NCBI GenBank assembly: GCA_902729315.2 | Contig: LR746279.1 | Coordinates: 2,260,501-2,324,500 of the forward strand | DNA: 64,000 nucleotides | Direction: 5' to 3' | Origin: Spirodela intermedia | Lineage: Eukaryota > Streptophyta > Magnoliopsida > Alismatales > Araceae | In this document: piece after piece, positions 32,424 through 42,659 of the stretch | Layout: every line of letters starts with the position of its first letter | How positions within the stretch are numbered: the first letter of the stretch is position 1 | The notes under the pieces: model-generated | What the model was told of the DNA's origin: nothing | The model's database searches: none | Seen by the model: only the letters and a program-made list of their open reading frames with translations | Program-made: the position numbers and the translations under genes

Positions 32424-32695
32424 CTGCTCCTAGTAAGGAGTGGAAACCAAAATCAGCAATCCAAGTCCCTGGTCAAGTTGCTGTAACAACTGGTGTGGCT
32501 GCTGATGCGCCTGGTTCGTTTGAAACAAATTCTTGGTCTGAACCTGGTGTTCCTGAAGAAGCCGCCTCCAAGATTGAGTTGAAGTTGGAAGATCTACACT
32601 TATCAGATGGTGAACATGTTATCATTCCAAACCATCTGCAGGTCCCAGAAGCTGAAAGAAGTGGACTGAGCTTTGGAAGCTTTGATGCCAGTTTC
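32424..32695 (+). pseudogene. GIP1-like exon B (captured fragment)
   Basis: Encodes APSKEWKPKSAIQV...EEAASKIELKLEDLHLSDGE, then HVIIPNHLQVPEA and SFGSFDASFSL, the signature block of GIP1-like proteins. After about 32695 the frame runs into CT-rich DNA and at 32798 into the right 123-bp repeat, so the gene is cut off there. Confidence 0.75.
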
Positions 32696-32797
32696 TCATT
32701 GCCATTTTTGGGTCATTTTCACCTACCTGGCTTAGAGAGTCTCTCTTCTCTCTCTTCTCTCTCTCCTTTTTTTTTGTTGAGGTCATTGAACTCGGAA

Positions 32798-32920
32798 TAC
32801 ATCTTTTGCGCAGTACGCCTCCTCATCTCCCTTCTGTTTCTCCACCGCCGTCTGATCTCATCAAGAGTGAGGTTTCCACCCGACAGACTTCAAGGTGCCA
32901 GCAAGAAAATGGTTGATATA
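32798..32920 (+). repeat. 123-bp direct repeat, right copy (NLR leader)
   Basis: Same sequence as 27029-27151; here it continues into the NLR start region at 32921 as in NLR-H, so this is the original site side. Confidence 0.9.
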
Positions 32921-33025
32921 TATCTTGGCTTTGCAACTCCCCTGCCGATCTCTTCCTTCCTGCGTAGAAACTATCAGCATGAATGGCTGCCTTGCTTGTC
33001 TGGGATTCTTCTGGGATCCCATATC
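32921..33025 (+). pseudogene. NLR 5' start fragment, plus strand
   Basis: After the leader: the CTTCCTTCCTGCGTAG context and ATG at 32979 giving MNGCLACLGFFWDPIS, the conserved NLR start. It breaks off after GGGATCCCATATCTC into the repeat block. Only about 15 codons remain. Confidence 0.7.
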
Positions 33026-33570
33026 TCTTGCTCCCTTAGTTATGATAAATCTCTTGGAACTTACGGATAGAAAAGGATTTAAGTAAACATAAATAGCGTT
33101 TCATGGGATGAATGAAAAAGTCAAAATGATTTGGTTAACTTAAATGAAAAGTAATTTATGAAAAAGTCAATGTAGAGGGAGTAATGAACTATGAATGCAT
33201 TGCATATTGGAAACAAGTTCCCTTGTTTACTGTTATTGGAACCATATGATGTTCCGTAATTTTATTCTGGATGTAATTTCCTTTCATTAATGATATCCGT
33301 CGGTAAGAAATAACGACGATACAAAGTTTGAGATGTTGTTATCGTAGGTAACTTCATGCGCCGTTTATTTGCAAGGACCCCAGCTGGACAGGCGAACGTT
33401 GACCATCATCTGTTGGCTGCTGGAATATTTCAACCGTGCTAATAGTTCAATGTCAACCGTAAATTTCGGTGAAATCGGATGATCGGGAGAGAGAGGAGGA
33501 AAGGCGGTGGTGGACTACAGATGCGGATGTTGAATGGATCCTGTTCGTAGGTTATAAACAGTTATGTTGC
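33026..33570. repeat. Shared flank block with RRM scrap R9
   Basis: Starts with one ~153-bp unit (related to 10724-11110), then the block shared with 11111-11515 and 59795-60100. 33500-33560 carries the RRM scrap R9, the same swapped RNP2 text as R8. Abuts the 3' end of NLR-D. Confidence 0.7.
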
Positions 33571-33574
33571 ATTT

Positions 33575-36415
33575 CTACATTGGTTGAAAACAAGGGGTAA
33601 ACTTGGACCGGACGTCTTCATGCTCCCACTCTAATTGTTCCAACCATTCTTTTTCACCAACGATCTCTTTGATGTTCTTGGCAGTAGAGAGCCCAAAGGG
33701 CAGCTTCTTCAGCTCTGGACAGTTGCTTACATTGATACGCTCCAAGGCAGGAAATAACAACGGATGCCTACATATGCTCCTCAAATTCGGAAGATCATAC
33801 AACCAAATCAACTGTAATTTAGGGAAGAAAGAATCATTTTCATAATCCACGTTGTCCACCGTCACCTCTTCGACTACTATCACCTCTTCTATTCTCGAAC
33901 ATCCATCTAGTATTAACTCCTGAATGCAGGGCAGTTGTCTGATCCACGTTATGTCCTCCAATGCTTCACATCTGATAATCCACAATCCCCGAAGGTTTTT
34001 GAAGATGTTGCTCGCAAACACGTTGCCATCTTTCCAAGAGATCGTTGCTCGGGGAAGTGTATCCAATGCCAGTTCCTCCAGCTCCGAGAAATGGTTGGTG
34101 TTGAAGACCAGCTCTTCCAAGTCGGTAGAATCCGAAATCTCAAGTATTCTCAGGCCCTTCAAAATCTCATGAAAAGCAGACAAATCTAAAGATCGGATTC
34201 CCACCTTTAGCAGACCTAGAAATCTGATCGACGCAGACAGTCTCTGAGAGTTCAGTACAGCCTGCATGTCTTCATGCGTCATCCATGTTATAGAAATACC
34301 GAGCTCCGTCAGGTTCCACATGCCGTCCTCCAAGTCTTTCAGACACAGTTGTCTCCCCTCATGGTCAATCACACCATCGCTACCACCGCCCTCCCCTCCT
34401 GCTCTAAACTTACTCCTATAAATGTTCAACGACTGCAGCCTTTCAAGCGATGAGACCGTCTCGCGTGGGATACTCTTAAGAGACCGGGTGTTCTCCAAAT
34501 CCAGTTGTCTCAGCTTCGTCAAATTCCTGACCTCCATGGGTAATGATTCCAAGGGAGTCCTTGATAGATTGAGATACCGCAGTTCTACCAGTGACCCGAT
34601 TTCCCGGGGGAGAACCTTTATTTTCGTCCACGACAGATCTAAAACACGAAGGCTCGGCATGAACTGGAAAAACCCACCGGGGATTTCCTCCAGATGAGGT
34701 CTGTTGTGGTTCAGCAACAGCGTCTGCAGATTGGGGCAACGAGGCTCCTCAGGGAGCAGGCGTATCTCATTACGCATCAGAGATATCCTTCTCGCCTCCG
34801 TCCATCTTTCCGGCGTCGGCACGTGCCTCAACTGCTCCCCGGAGTTCACCAAGAAGACATTCCCTCTCTTGTCGCCTTCGCCGCTGGTTATCCACAACGC
34901 CATCTCCCGGACCGTGTCATGGAGCTTCACGAATGTTCCTTTGATCGCCCCGTCTTCTAGCAGGCAGGCAGCCTTGAGAGTGGTGATGACAACGAGGCCG
35001 CGGTTACGAGCTCTGTCAATGGGGTCGGGATAGGATCCCCTATCTAAGAGCCCTTCGCCCACCCAGTAATCAATGAGCACGCTTAAAACGATGTTGTGAT
35101 CCTCTGGGAAGAGGGCGCAGTAGAGAAGGCACTCCTTGGCGGATGTATCTTTCAATCTGTCGAAACTGAACTTGAGAAGAATTAGAACCTCTTTCATGTC
35201 TCCGAGCTCCACGGGTATGCCCTTCAGCGCCATGAGAGCCTCTTGCCACTCGTCAGGGGTCGTGACGCCTGCCATGGCCCGGCCTACCGTAATGAGGGTG
35301 ATTGGCAGGCCTCCGCATTTTGCGGCAACGGCTTCAGCGAGAGATCTCATAGAGGGATCCCACTGGTCTTCTTCCCTGCCCAGCTTTTGGCAGAAGAGCT
35401 TCCAAGAGCTCTTTCGATTCAAGAGGGGCACCTTAACTTTCCTCTGAGCGTCCATATCGTTGCACACTTTCTCTGATCGTGTGGTAAAGACTACCTTACT
35501 TCCGTTCCTGAAAGAGGAAGAGAAGGGGACGCCTACAGCTTCGAGATCTAGTTTCTCCCACAGGTCGTCCAGCAGCAGAAGGAAATTCCTCTTGGAGAGG
35601 GCGCTCAGTAGGGTGTTGACCCTGTCGGTTGGATGCTCTGGGAGGGTCTGGCCCTGGCCTTTTCCGGGGCGAGAGTAGCCCAGCCGGACGGCGATGTCCT
35701 CTTGAACCTTCCGGACATCAAGCTCCTTGGAGACGGTGACCCAAATCACCAGATCGAAACCGCCGGATCCCCTCTGGAGGAACTCGTTGTTGATCGCCTT
35801 CAAGAGGGTCGTCTTCCCTACTCCTCCCAAGCCGTAGATCCCGATGACTGGCGCTTCATTGTCTTCCAGGAGGCTGCGGATCTCCGACAACGTCTTCTCC
35901 GCGTCCACGATGGAGGCTGAAGAGATCGGCTGCGGAACCACCGCGGGCGGCGGCGCCTGGATGAGTAGGGGGAGGAGATTGCCCCTCTGGGTCTTCAGCC
36001 TCTGGACTTCTTTCAGGCACTCGGCAGCTTCACAACCGAGCCGATAAGAGGATCGTAAAGAGGAGCCCTCAGGGGAGGCCCCCCTCTGCTGGAAGGAAAC
36101 CCGGAAATCGGCCTCCCTGGACTCGATCTCCTGCACCTTCCTGAGCCAATTCTTGGCCTGGGAGGTCGGCCCCATGTCCTCAAGCTCCCCTTGTTTGATA
36201 TGCTCTTCTAGATCTTCTCTTAGACAGATCAGATCTGTCATCTCCCTGCCCAGCTCCTCCGCTCTGGAGTCCAGCAGAATGAGAGTGACGATTCCACCGG
36301 CGGCCAGATTCCACACCCAGGAGACGGCTTCCCCCGTGCTGCTCTGCAGGAAATTTTGCACACCCTGCGATAAGGGATCCCAGAAGAATCCCAGACAAAC
36401 AAGGAAGGGATTCAT
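33575..36415 (-). CDS. NLR-D: intact CC-NBS-LRR immune receptor
   Basis: 946 aa from ATG 36415 (MNPFLVCLGFFWDPLS; open frame extends 57 codons upstream through a GA run, judged leader). CC with WLRKVQEIESRE; P-loop GLGGVGKTT; LLLLDDLWEKLD; NGSKVVFTTRS; KCGGLPITL; CLLYCALFPED; KLHDTVREMALWI; then LRRs such as LRVLDLSWTKIKVLP and LRYLNLSRTPLESLP, ending with a CPELKKLPFG block. No breaks. The NB half is nearly the same as NLR-B, while the distal LRRs differ (HEILKGLRILEI; CIQELILDGC), as expected if LRRs diversify or recombine. Its upstream DNA is cut short (see findings), so expression is uncertain. Expected role: cytoplasmic immune receptor. Confidence 0.93.
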   Translation of the reverse strand: MNPFLVCLGFFWDPLSQGVQNFLQSSTGEAVSWVWNLAAGGIVTLILLDSRAEELGREMTDLICLREDLEEHIKQGELEDMGPTSQAKNWLRKVQEIESREADFRVSFQQRGASPEGSSLRSSYRLGCEAAECLKEVQRLKTQRGNLLPLLIQAPPPAVVPQPISSASIVDAEKTLSEIRSLLEDNEAPVIGIYGLGGVGKTTLLKAINNEFLQRGSGGFDLVIWVTVSKELDVRKVQEDIAVRLGYSRPGKGQGQTLPEHPTDRVNTLLSALSKRNFLLLLDDLWEKLDLEAVGVPFSSSFRNGSKVVFTTRSEKVCNDMDAQRKVKVPLLNRKSSWKLFCQKLGREEDQWDPSMRSLAEAVAAKCGGLPITLITVGRAMAGVTTPDEWQEALMALKGIPVELGDMKEVLILLKFSFDRLKDTSAKECLLYCALFPEDHNIVLSVLIDYWVGEGLLDRGSYPDPIDRARNRGLVVITTLKAACLLEDGAIKGTFVKLHDTVREMALWITSGEGDKRGNVFLVNSGEQLRHVPTPERWTEARRISLMRNEIRLLPEEPRCPNLQTLLLNHNRPHLEEIPGGFFQFMPSLRVLDLSWTKIKVLPREIGSLVELRYLNLSRTPLESLPMEVRNLTKLRQLDLENTRSLKSIPRETVSSLERLQSLNIYRSKFRAGGEGGGSDGVIDHEGRQLCLKDLEDGMWNLTELGISITWMTHEDMQAVLNSQRLSASIRFLGLLKVGIRSLDLSAFHEILKGLRILEISDSTDLEELVFNTNHFSELEELALDTLPRATISWKDGNVFASNIFKNLRGLWIIRCEALEDITWIRQLPCIQELILDGCSRIEEVIVVEEVTVDNVDYENDSFFPKLQLIWLYDLPNLRSICRHPLLFPALERINVSNCPELKKLPFGLSTAKNIKEIVGEKEWLEQLEWEHEDVRSKFTPCFQPM
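35812..35833. promoter_or_regulatory. Possible miR482/2118 target in NLR-D P-loop
   Basis: Encodes GLGGVGK; as recalled, it is the closest of the cluster to the miR482 complement because of CTACTCCTCCCA on the plus strand. Not scored. Confidence 0.4.
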
Positions 36416-36648
36416 GCCGATAATCCCTACGCAGTGAGGAAGGAAGGGATCGGGGAGAGAGAGAGAGAGAGCAACGGCTGCCTTCCTGCCGAGGGATAAC
36501 AGGCGAGGGGGAATTACATAGCCAGTATACACCAGCCATTTCTTAGCTTCACCTCGAAGCTTGTCGGGTAGAGGCGCACTGCGCACCTAACAGCTGGAAA
36601 GATAAGATGGATGAGGAGTCGTGGAGCTCAGAAGATGTAATTTTTTTT

Positions 36649-36990
36649 TCAATCCCTGATCGATGTATCTTTCAATCTTTCAAAACTAAACTTGAGAAGA
36701 GTTAGAACCTCTTCCATGTCTCCGAGCTCTGCGGGTATGCTCTTCAGCGCCATGAGAGCCTCTTTCCACGCGCCAGGGGTGGTGGCATCCGCCATGGCCC
36801 GGCCTACGGTGATGAGAGTCATCGGCAGGCCTCCGCATTTTTTATAAACGGCTTCTGCGAGAGTTTTCAAAAATAGATCCCACTGGTCTTCTTCCCTTCC
36901 CAGCTTTTGGCAGAAGAGCTTCCAAGAGCTCTCTGAATTCAACAAGGCCACCTTAACTTTCCGCTGAGCGTCCATCCTGCTGCAAACTTT
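36649..36990 (-). pseudogene. NLR-I: NB-ARC fragment
   Basis: About 110 codons: KVCSRMDAQRKVKVALLNSE, WKLFCQKLGREEDQW, KKCGGLPMTLITVGRAM, LTLLKFSFERLKDTS. It resembles the NLR-H lineage (CSRMD, LNSESSW). The left end joins the truncated NLR-D promoter at about 36645; the right end is a small inverted repeat next to copia relic 2. Confidence 0.75.
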
Positions 36991-37007
36991 TTGTAGCAGG
37001 ATGGACG
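36969..37007. repeat. 13-bp inverted repeat at NLR-I/copia junction
   Basis: CGTCCATCCTGCT (36969-36981) and AGCAGGATGGACG (36995-37007) are exact reverse complements around 13 bp. The left arm is NLR coding sequence; the right arm is an inverted extra copy at the breakpoint. Confidence 0.85.
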
Positions 37008-37010
37008 ACA

Positions 37011-37800
37011 GGAAATAAAGCCTACTAAATGACAAAAACTACTTAATAAGGACGAAATAATGTACTCTTTTTGTATTAGATACTAACACTCCCCCTTAAT
37101 GCAAAAACGTCTCATAATAGACTCTCTAAGCTTGAAAAACTTTGAGTACTCCACTATGCCTTCATAAAATCATCTGCCACTTGATCTATTGTTGAGTAAA
37201 ATTTCATCTAATGTAATTTGAAGCAACTAAATCTTGGATAAAATGACGTCGTATTTCAATATGTTTTGTTCATCCATGAAATTTTGATTCTTTGTCATAG
37301 AGATAGTTGTCATGTTGTCACAATAAATTAAGTCTTGATTGTTAAGGATTTACATCATGTAAGATTCTCCGCATCTATATTACTTACTATGTAGCTATTG
37401 AAGTAGTAATATATTCAACTATTGAAGGTGATAATAGAGTAGATTTTTATTTTTTAGAAGCTCATGAGATTGCACTTGAACTAAATTTGCAAACATAATC
37501 ACTTGTACTTTTTTTGTCATCAACATAATCTGCCGAATCACTATCTAAATCAGCAAGAAAATTAAATTAAGAAATATGTTAATATAAAATTTCATAATTG
37601 ATAGTCCTACGAATATATTAAAATATTCTCTTTGCTGCTCCAAGATGATGAACTAATAGTGAATGTATAAATCTTGAAATCATAATAATTGAAAATCTAG
37701 TCGAGTATTCATAGTTAACTATCATTGCACCATATGTTTTGTATTCATGTTAATGTTGAAAAAAAAGAAAAGAAAATTATATATTTGGTTTCCATGAAGA
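37011..37800 (-). mobile_element. copia relic 2
   Basis: Second copy of the minus-strand copia RNase H/PPT/LTR relic of 28196-28990, very similar in sequence; its LTR part is shorter on the left (begins at GGAAATAAAGCC). The CTCCCCCTTAAT text at 37090-37101 is the polypurine tract in reverse. Confidence 0.75.
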
Positions 37801-39189
37801 TTAAGAATCTCTTTTGTTATTAGATATTTGTTGTAATAACAATGCTTTGGTTATGCTAATATTTGGTTAAACAACATGTCATGGAATGTAAGATACGTTG
37901 TGTAGAGTTGCTGGAGACACTTTTGTGCATTTGCGTTGATCTACATAAGCCTTATGGGTGGATTACCATGGTGGAGTTGTCAATACATTTACTAGTATCA
38001 CAAAGAGAGCTCACCTTGTCATATCTTCTCGAGTTTTCTTCGAGAGATGTTGTCTCATTATTTATAATCCTTAGTCATGTGGAGTTTGAACGTGAGGAAT
38101 TTATAATTCTGAAATTATTTATCAATGGGTAAGTGAAAATTTCTTATCCTCATTTGTTGTGTAACCTTTACTGAAATATTTTTTTATACATTATAATCTT
38201 TTAGTTTTATTAAAATGGGTAGAGAGTAGATTGTGGTGAGATATGTGGTCATTGGAATGACAACTTTTTTCATGGAATGTGGCTGAAACTCAACAGCCCG
38301 CCAAAATTCTCTAAGACATGCCCCATTTTTATTCAACTCAACTTCATCATGTCACAGTCATTGGATATACGAAAGTTATAATATTTACTATATTAGATGA
38401 AAATTGTCAAAGATGATTCATTGACCTACTTCATTGATTTTTAAACTTCACAAAAATATCAAAAATGAATTTTGGTGATCACTGTCGTAAAGTTCAAACT
38501 CTATTTTATTTATTTTTTATTTATTTTTTGATTTATTAAATAATAGTTTGTGTGATTTCAAGTTTTTCAAACCTTTTCATTCAAATACAATTCCTTTAGT
38601 TTTTCTAAATTTTAATTTGATCAATTAAATCATATGTAATTACTTATGTAAGAATTATTAGATGGAACTAATGATCAAAATCACATTTATCAAGGTGCTG
38701 ATGTCATCTCAACATCCACACTTAAAATTTTCCATTTTTAGAAAATTTTAAATATATTTTATATTCATCATTTAGTCCATAAATCATAAAAACTAGTATT
38801 CTTTGAAAAAAATTGACGTATTATCAAATAGTATATTACATCTCTATGATCAAATTAAAAATTTATAAATATTTTAAAAAACTTTTATCTAATTCTAATT
38901 TATTTATTTATTATAAAATATTTTAAAGTTTTAAATATTCATATTTTAAAATTGTATAAATATTAAATTTATGATATTTATTATACAATAATTAGGTCAT
39001 ATTAAAAATTATTCAGAAGTATAAACAATGGGATTCAATAATGGAAAAAATAATAAATCAATTATATGAGTCTTTGTAAAATATGCCTTAAGACAATATG
39101 GTACTCAATTGATCAAATTTTGACCAAATATTATATTTCCAGAATAAATAGATGAAAATAAGGATGTGAAGTATAGACACCTCAAATGA
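37801..39189. repeat. AT-rich repeat linked to copia relic 2
   Basis: Counterpart of 28991-30462. No protein seen. Confidence 0.5.
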
Positions 39190-39530
39190 ATTGAGACATG
39201 AATCGGGCACTTCAAGCTAATAGGATGCTCAAAAATAAAAGATTTGAGAGTAGTTGAAGAGGTGATGGATGATGAGGATTTTGAAAATGAATATATTTTT
39301 TTCCAAACTAAGGTTTATTTACCTACAAAGTGCATCGAATGTGAGGAAGAGCTTGTGCATACATCTCTTGTTGTTTCCTTCCTTGGTGCTACTCCAAGTG
39401 GATGACTGTCCATAGGTGAAGAAGCTGCTCTTTGGGCTCTCTGGTGCTAAGAACATCAAAGTGATCGGTGGAAACAAAGAATGGTGGAATCGATTAGAGT
39501 GGGACAATGAAGACAGCCAAATATATTTGA
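39190..39530 (+). pseudogene. NLR 3'-end relic, plus strand, copy 2
   Basis: Degenerate LRR end with CSKIKDLRVVEEVMDD near 39227 and LSGAKNIKVIGG then KEWWNRLEWDNED near 39440-39510. Diverged duplicate of 2200-2560. Confidence 0.7.
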
Positions 39531-40299
39531 TTGAGTGACTAGGTAGATTTTAACCTCTATTGGACAGAGTTCTCTTGTTCATTAGCAGCCATACAAAGAG
39601 TGGTGTGTATTAGAGTAGTTATTTTACCCTCCTAGTTGATTATGCATCTCTCTCTCTCGTTATGGCTTGATTTAAATTATTCCTACTTACCTTCTTATAC
39701 CTTGATAGATTTAATGAAATGTCTTAGTCTACTAAGTTAGTTATAAAAAAATTAGGTGATGTTATCATCACTTCTCATGATCTATCCAAGATCTTTGTTA
39801 TGTGACTACATGTCTGCACTACATTAGGGCCCCATGTTTAGTTGAATGTGATCTCACAGTTCAATTGACCATGTGTTTGAATTTGATCTGAATTTTGTTC
39901 TTGGGTTTTGAATTTAAACTAGATAATTTCAAGAGAAGAATTAATGTTTTATCAATAGATGACTATGTGTTAGATTGGAAGAAGTCATTGGCTTAACTTC
40001 CAAAAAAAAAGAAAATAGTTGCTCTCTTGGCAGAATGTAGGATCTCGAGACAAATAGTCTTTGACTAAATCATTTGCCAAACTAACTTGTAAAATCCGAT
40101 CAAAAGAGAATTGATAAATTAGAGGAACACATAAATTATCATTTATTTGACCAAATGGATTAAGTAGTGAGATTTCCAAAGGAAACGCTTATCTTGTCTA
40201 ATTTACATCTTGGCTATACCTCTTTCTGTTATGCCTTGGAAGCAAAGTCAATGATTGCTCTCTCTCTCTCTCTCTCGTGCATGCGCACACGCCCATCCC
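39531..40299. other. AT-rich spacer, no gene seen
   Basis: Diverged duplicate of 2561-3309, including a CT microsatellite at about 40258-40277. Confidence 0.5.
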
Positions 40300-41490
40300 T
40301 TCCTTCCTATGTAGAGAATTTCCTCAGAGACGGTGACCCAAATCACCAGATCGAATCGGCCTTTGCCTTTAAGAGGGTGGTCTTCCCTATTCCTCCCATG
40401 TCATAGACCTTGATGATTCTCACTTCATCGTCCTCCAGGAGTTGGTGGATCTTCAACAACATCTCCTCCTCATCCACCATCGAGAGTGAAGAGCTCAGGA
40501 TTGGAATCATCGTGGGTGACAGCGCCTAGACGATTAGGTGGAGATTGCTCTTCTAGGTCTTCAGCCTCTGAACTTTGAGACACTCAGTAGCTTCACTCTT
40601 GGATAAGGATCCAAAAGAAGAGCCCTCAGAGGAGCCCGCCCTCTGTTGTGTGGGAACCTAGAATTTGTTCACCTAGGCCTCGATGTTCATCACCTCTTTG
40701 AGGCATTTCTCGGCCCACTCGATCCCCTCTAAGTTCTCATGCTCATCTAATCTAGTGATTTGGGTCACCGTCTTAAAGGAGCCTTATGTTCTGAAGGTTT
40801 AAGAGGACATCGTCGTCCAGTTGGGCTACTCTCGCCCCGACCAGGGCTAGACGCTTCCAGGGCATCCAATTGACTAGGGCCAGCACCTTGCTGAAGGTTT
40901 TCTCCGACATGAAGTTCCTTCTGCTGTTGGATGATCTTTGAGAGAAACTAGACCTCGGTGCTATAGGCATCTCCTTATCCTCCCTTGGGAAAGGAAGCAA
41001 GATACTCTTTACCACACAGATAGAGAAAGTGTCCAACTGGATGAACGTTGAGTAGAAAGTTAAGGTGCTCGTGTTGAATCCAGCAAACTTTTGGGAACTC
41101 TTTTGCCAAAAGTTGGGCAGGGAAGAAGATGGCGAGTCTCCACTCCACATGGAGTTCTTCACCAAGTTCTCCCGACCTCCTCTTCTCGTGGCCACTCGAT
41201 CCCTCTTTATAACTGAAGTCTTGGTGTTGCATGTCTTGCATGCTCCCATGTGCGTTTGTCCCTTTCAGCATATGACTCCAGCCAGCCTTGCCTCATTCTT
41301 GGGCTGGGCCGACTTCTTTGGAACCTCTTTCCTATTGAGCCCATTTAAAAAAAAAAGCTAGTGATGCTTTCGGCTACTAGACATTTGAGTTGTCAAGGTC
41401 TCAACAAAAGACCAGTTGGATCCCTCTATGAGATCTCTGGCATAATCTGTTGCTAAAAAATGTGAAGGCCTACCGATCAAGTAGCAATGA
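40300..41490 (+). pseudogene. Rearranged NLR relic, copy 2 of NLR-J
   Basis: Same mosaic as 3310-4770: a short 5' context (40303-40320), an inverted (minus) segment at about 40325-40745, then plus-strand RNBS-A to kinase-2 and RNBS-C (40760-41130), the ~215-bp unrelated insert, and a GLPL scrap near 41455. Relative to copy 1 about 300 bp carrying the plus-strand P-loop is deleted near 40320, so the P-loop palindrome is absent here. Confidence 0.65.
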
Positions 41491-42659
41491 AGAGGTAAAC
41501 CAATTACACTTGTCTTTCTCCATTCAAAAGATTTCCTTAGCTTAATATTCTCAAGCAATATTTTTTTTTTTTTTTTGCTCACAATATTTTTAAAAGTCAA
41601 AATTTCTCAGCCCTTGTAGATTGTAAATTATGACAATATAGAATGTCTTTTTTTATGTGTTCACCTCTATTGGTGCTTTCTTTTTGAAGATTTTACTGAT
41701 TTTTATCACGTTAGCAGCCATCTATGCTTGTTTGTTTTCTCGTCTATGGAACACTTTTTCTATAGGATGTTCGATGTGACTTATTCCTTGATAAGATCAT
41801 CAAAGTGAATTATTTTTATGATCGATCATGTTCAGTTCTATTTTGCATGCTTTATTGATAAAAATAGATGTACTTTCATACTTCATTGCTATTATTACTT
41901 TTTTCAATTTTGTTTGTGGGAGTTCTGATGTCTCACAAGATCTGTTGAATATCTGGTGGTTGCTTTTGAGGTGTTCTTCTTGAAGTAGATGGTTAAAAGT
42001 GATGGTATTTTCTTTCTCTCTATTTTCTTATGCTTGAATTAAACTTTTTTGATGAACCAGAATCATGCTTATTGGTGGGTTTGTTCTCATGAACATGAAA
42101 TCAGGCATATGCAGATTGTTTTAACTAGAACTTATAATGTACAAATTATTTGACCAATATCAAGAAATGGAATTCGCATCTACTTCTGGTTGATTTTGTA
42201 ATCCTTGGTGTTTCTCAGACACTCGTACTAGGATGCCTATTTTTACACTGTTCCTAATGAATGTATGTTGTCCTCCTTCTTGTTCTTACACCATGGTGTA
42301 GTTGTCAATACATTTATTGGTATCACAGAGAGAGCTTGCCTTGTCATATCTTCTCGAGTTTACTTCAATTTCTATTTCACTATGTGTAATTCTTTGTCAA
42401 GTGGGATTTGAACATGAGCAACATACGATTATGAGGTTTTTGATTTTCTGAAGGTTTTTTTATTTACACCATCGTCTTTTAGTTTTATTAAAATATTACT
42501 CATATGATGATAATTAATTTAACCGCATATTGTTTTTCAGTAAATCTTTCAAGAGAATAAATAGATGGGCAATGATATAAACTCAATTAATAAATAAGAA
42601 CGATATAATCTTATCCTAAACATCTAAAATCCTTGCAGATCTTTCATGTATAGGGTTAT
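41491..42659. other. AT-rich spacer, no gene seen
   Basis: Diverged duplicate of 4771-5945, with a T run at about 41561-41576. Interrupted at 42659 by the gypsy-type element; continuity resumes at 50214. Confidence 0.5.

Noticed and set aside
32696-33070. Continuation of the GIP1-like frame into FLGHFHLPGLESL and beyond
   Set aside because: The frame runs by chance through CT-rich DNA and the 123-bp NLR leader repeat; homology ends near 32695.
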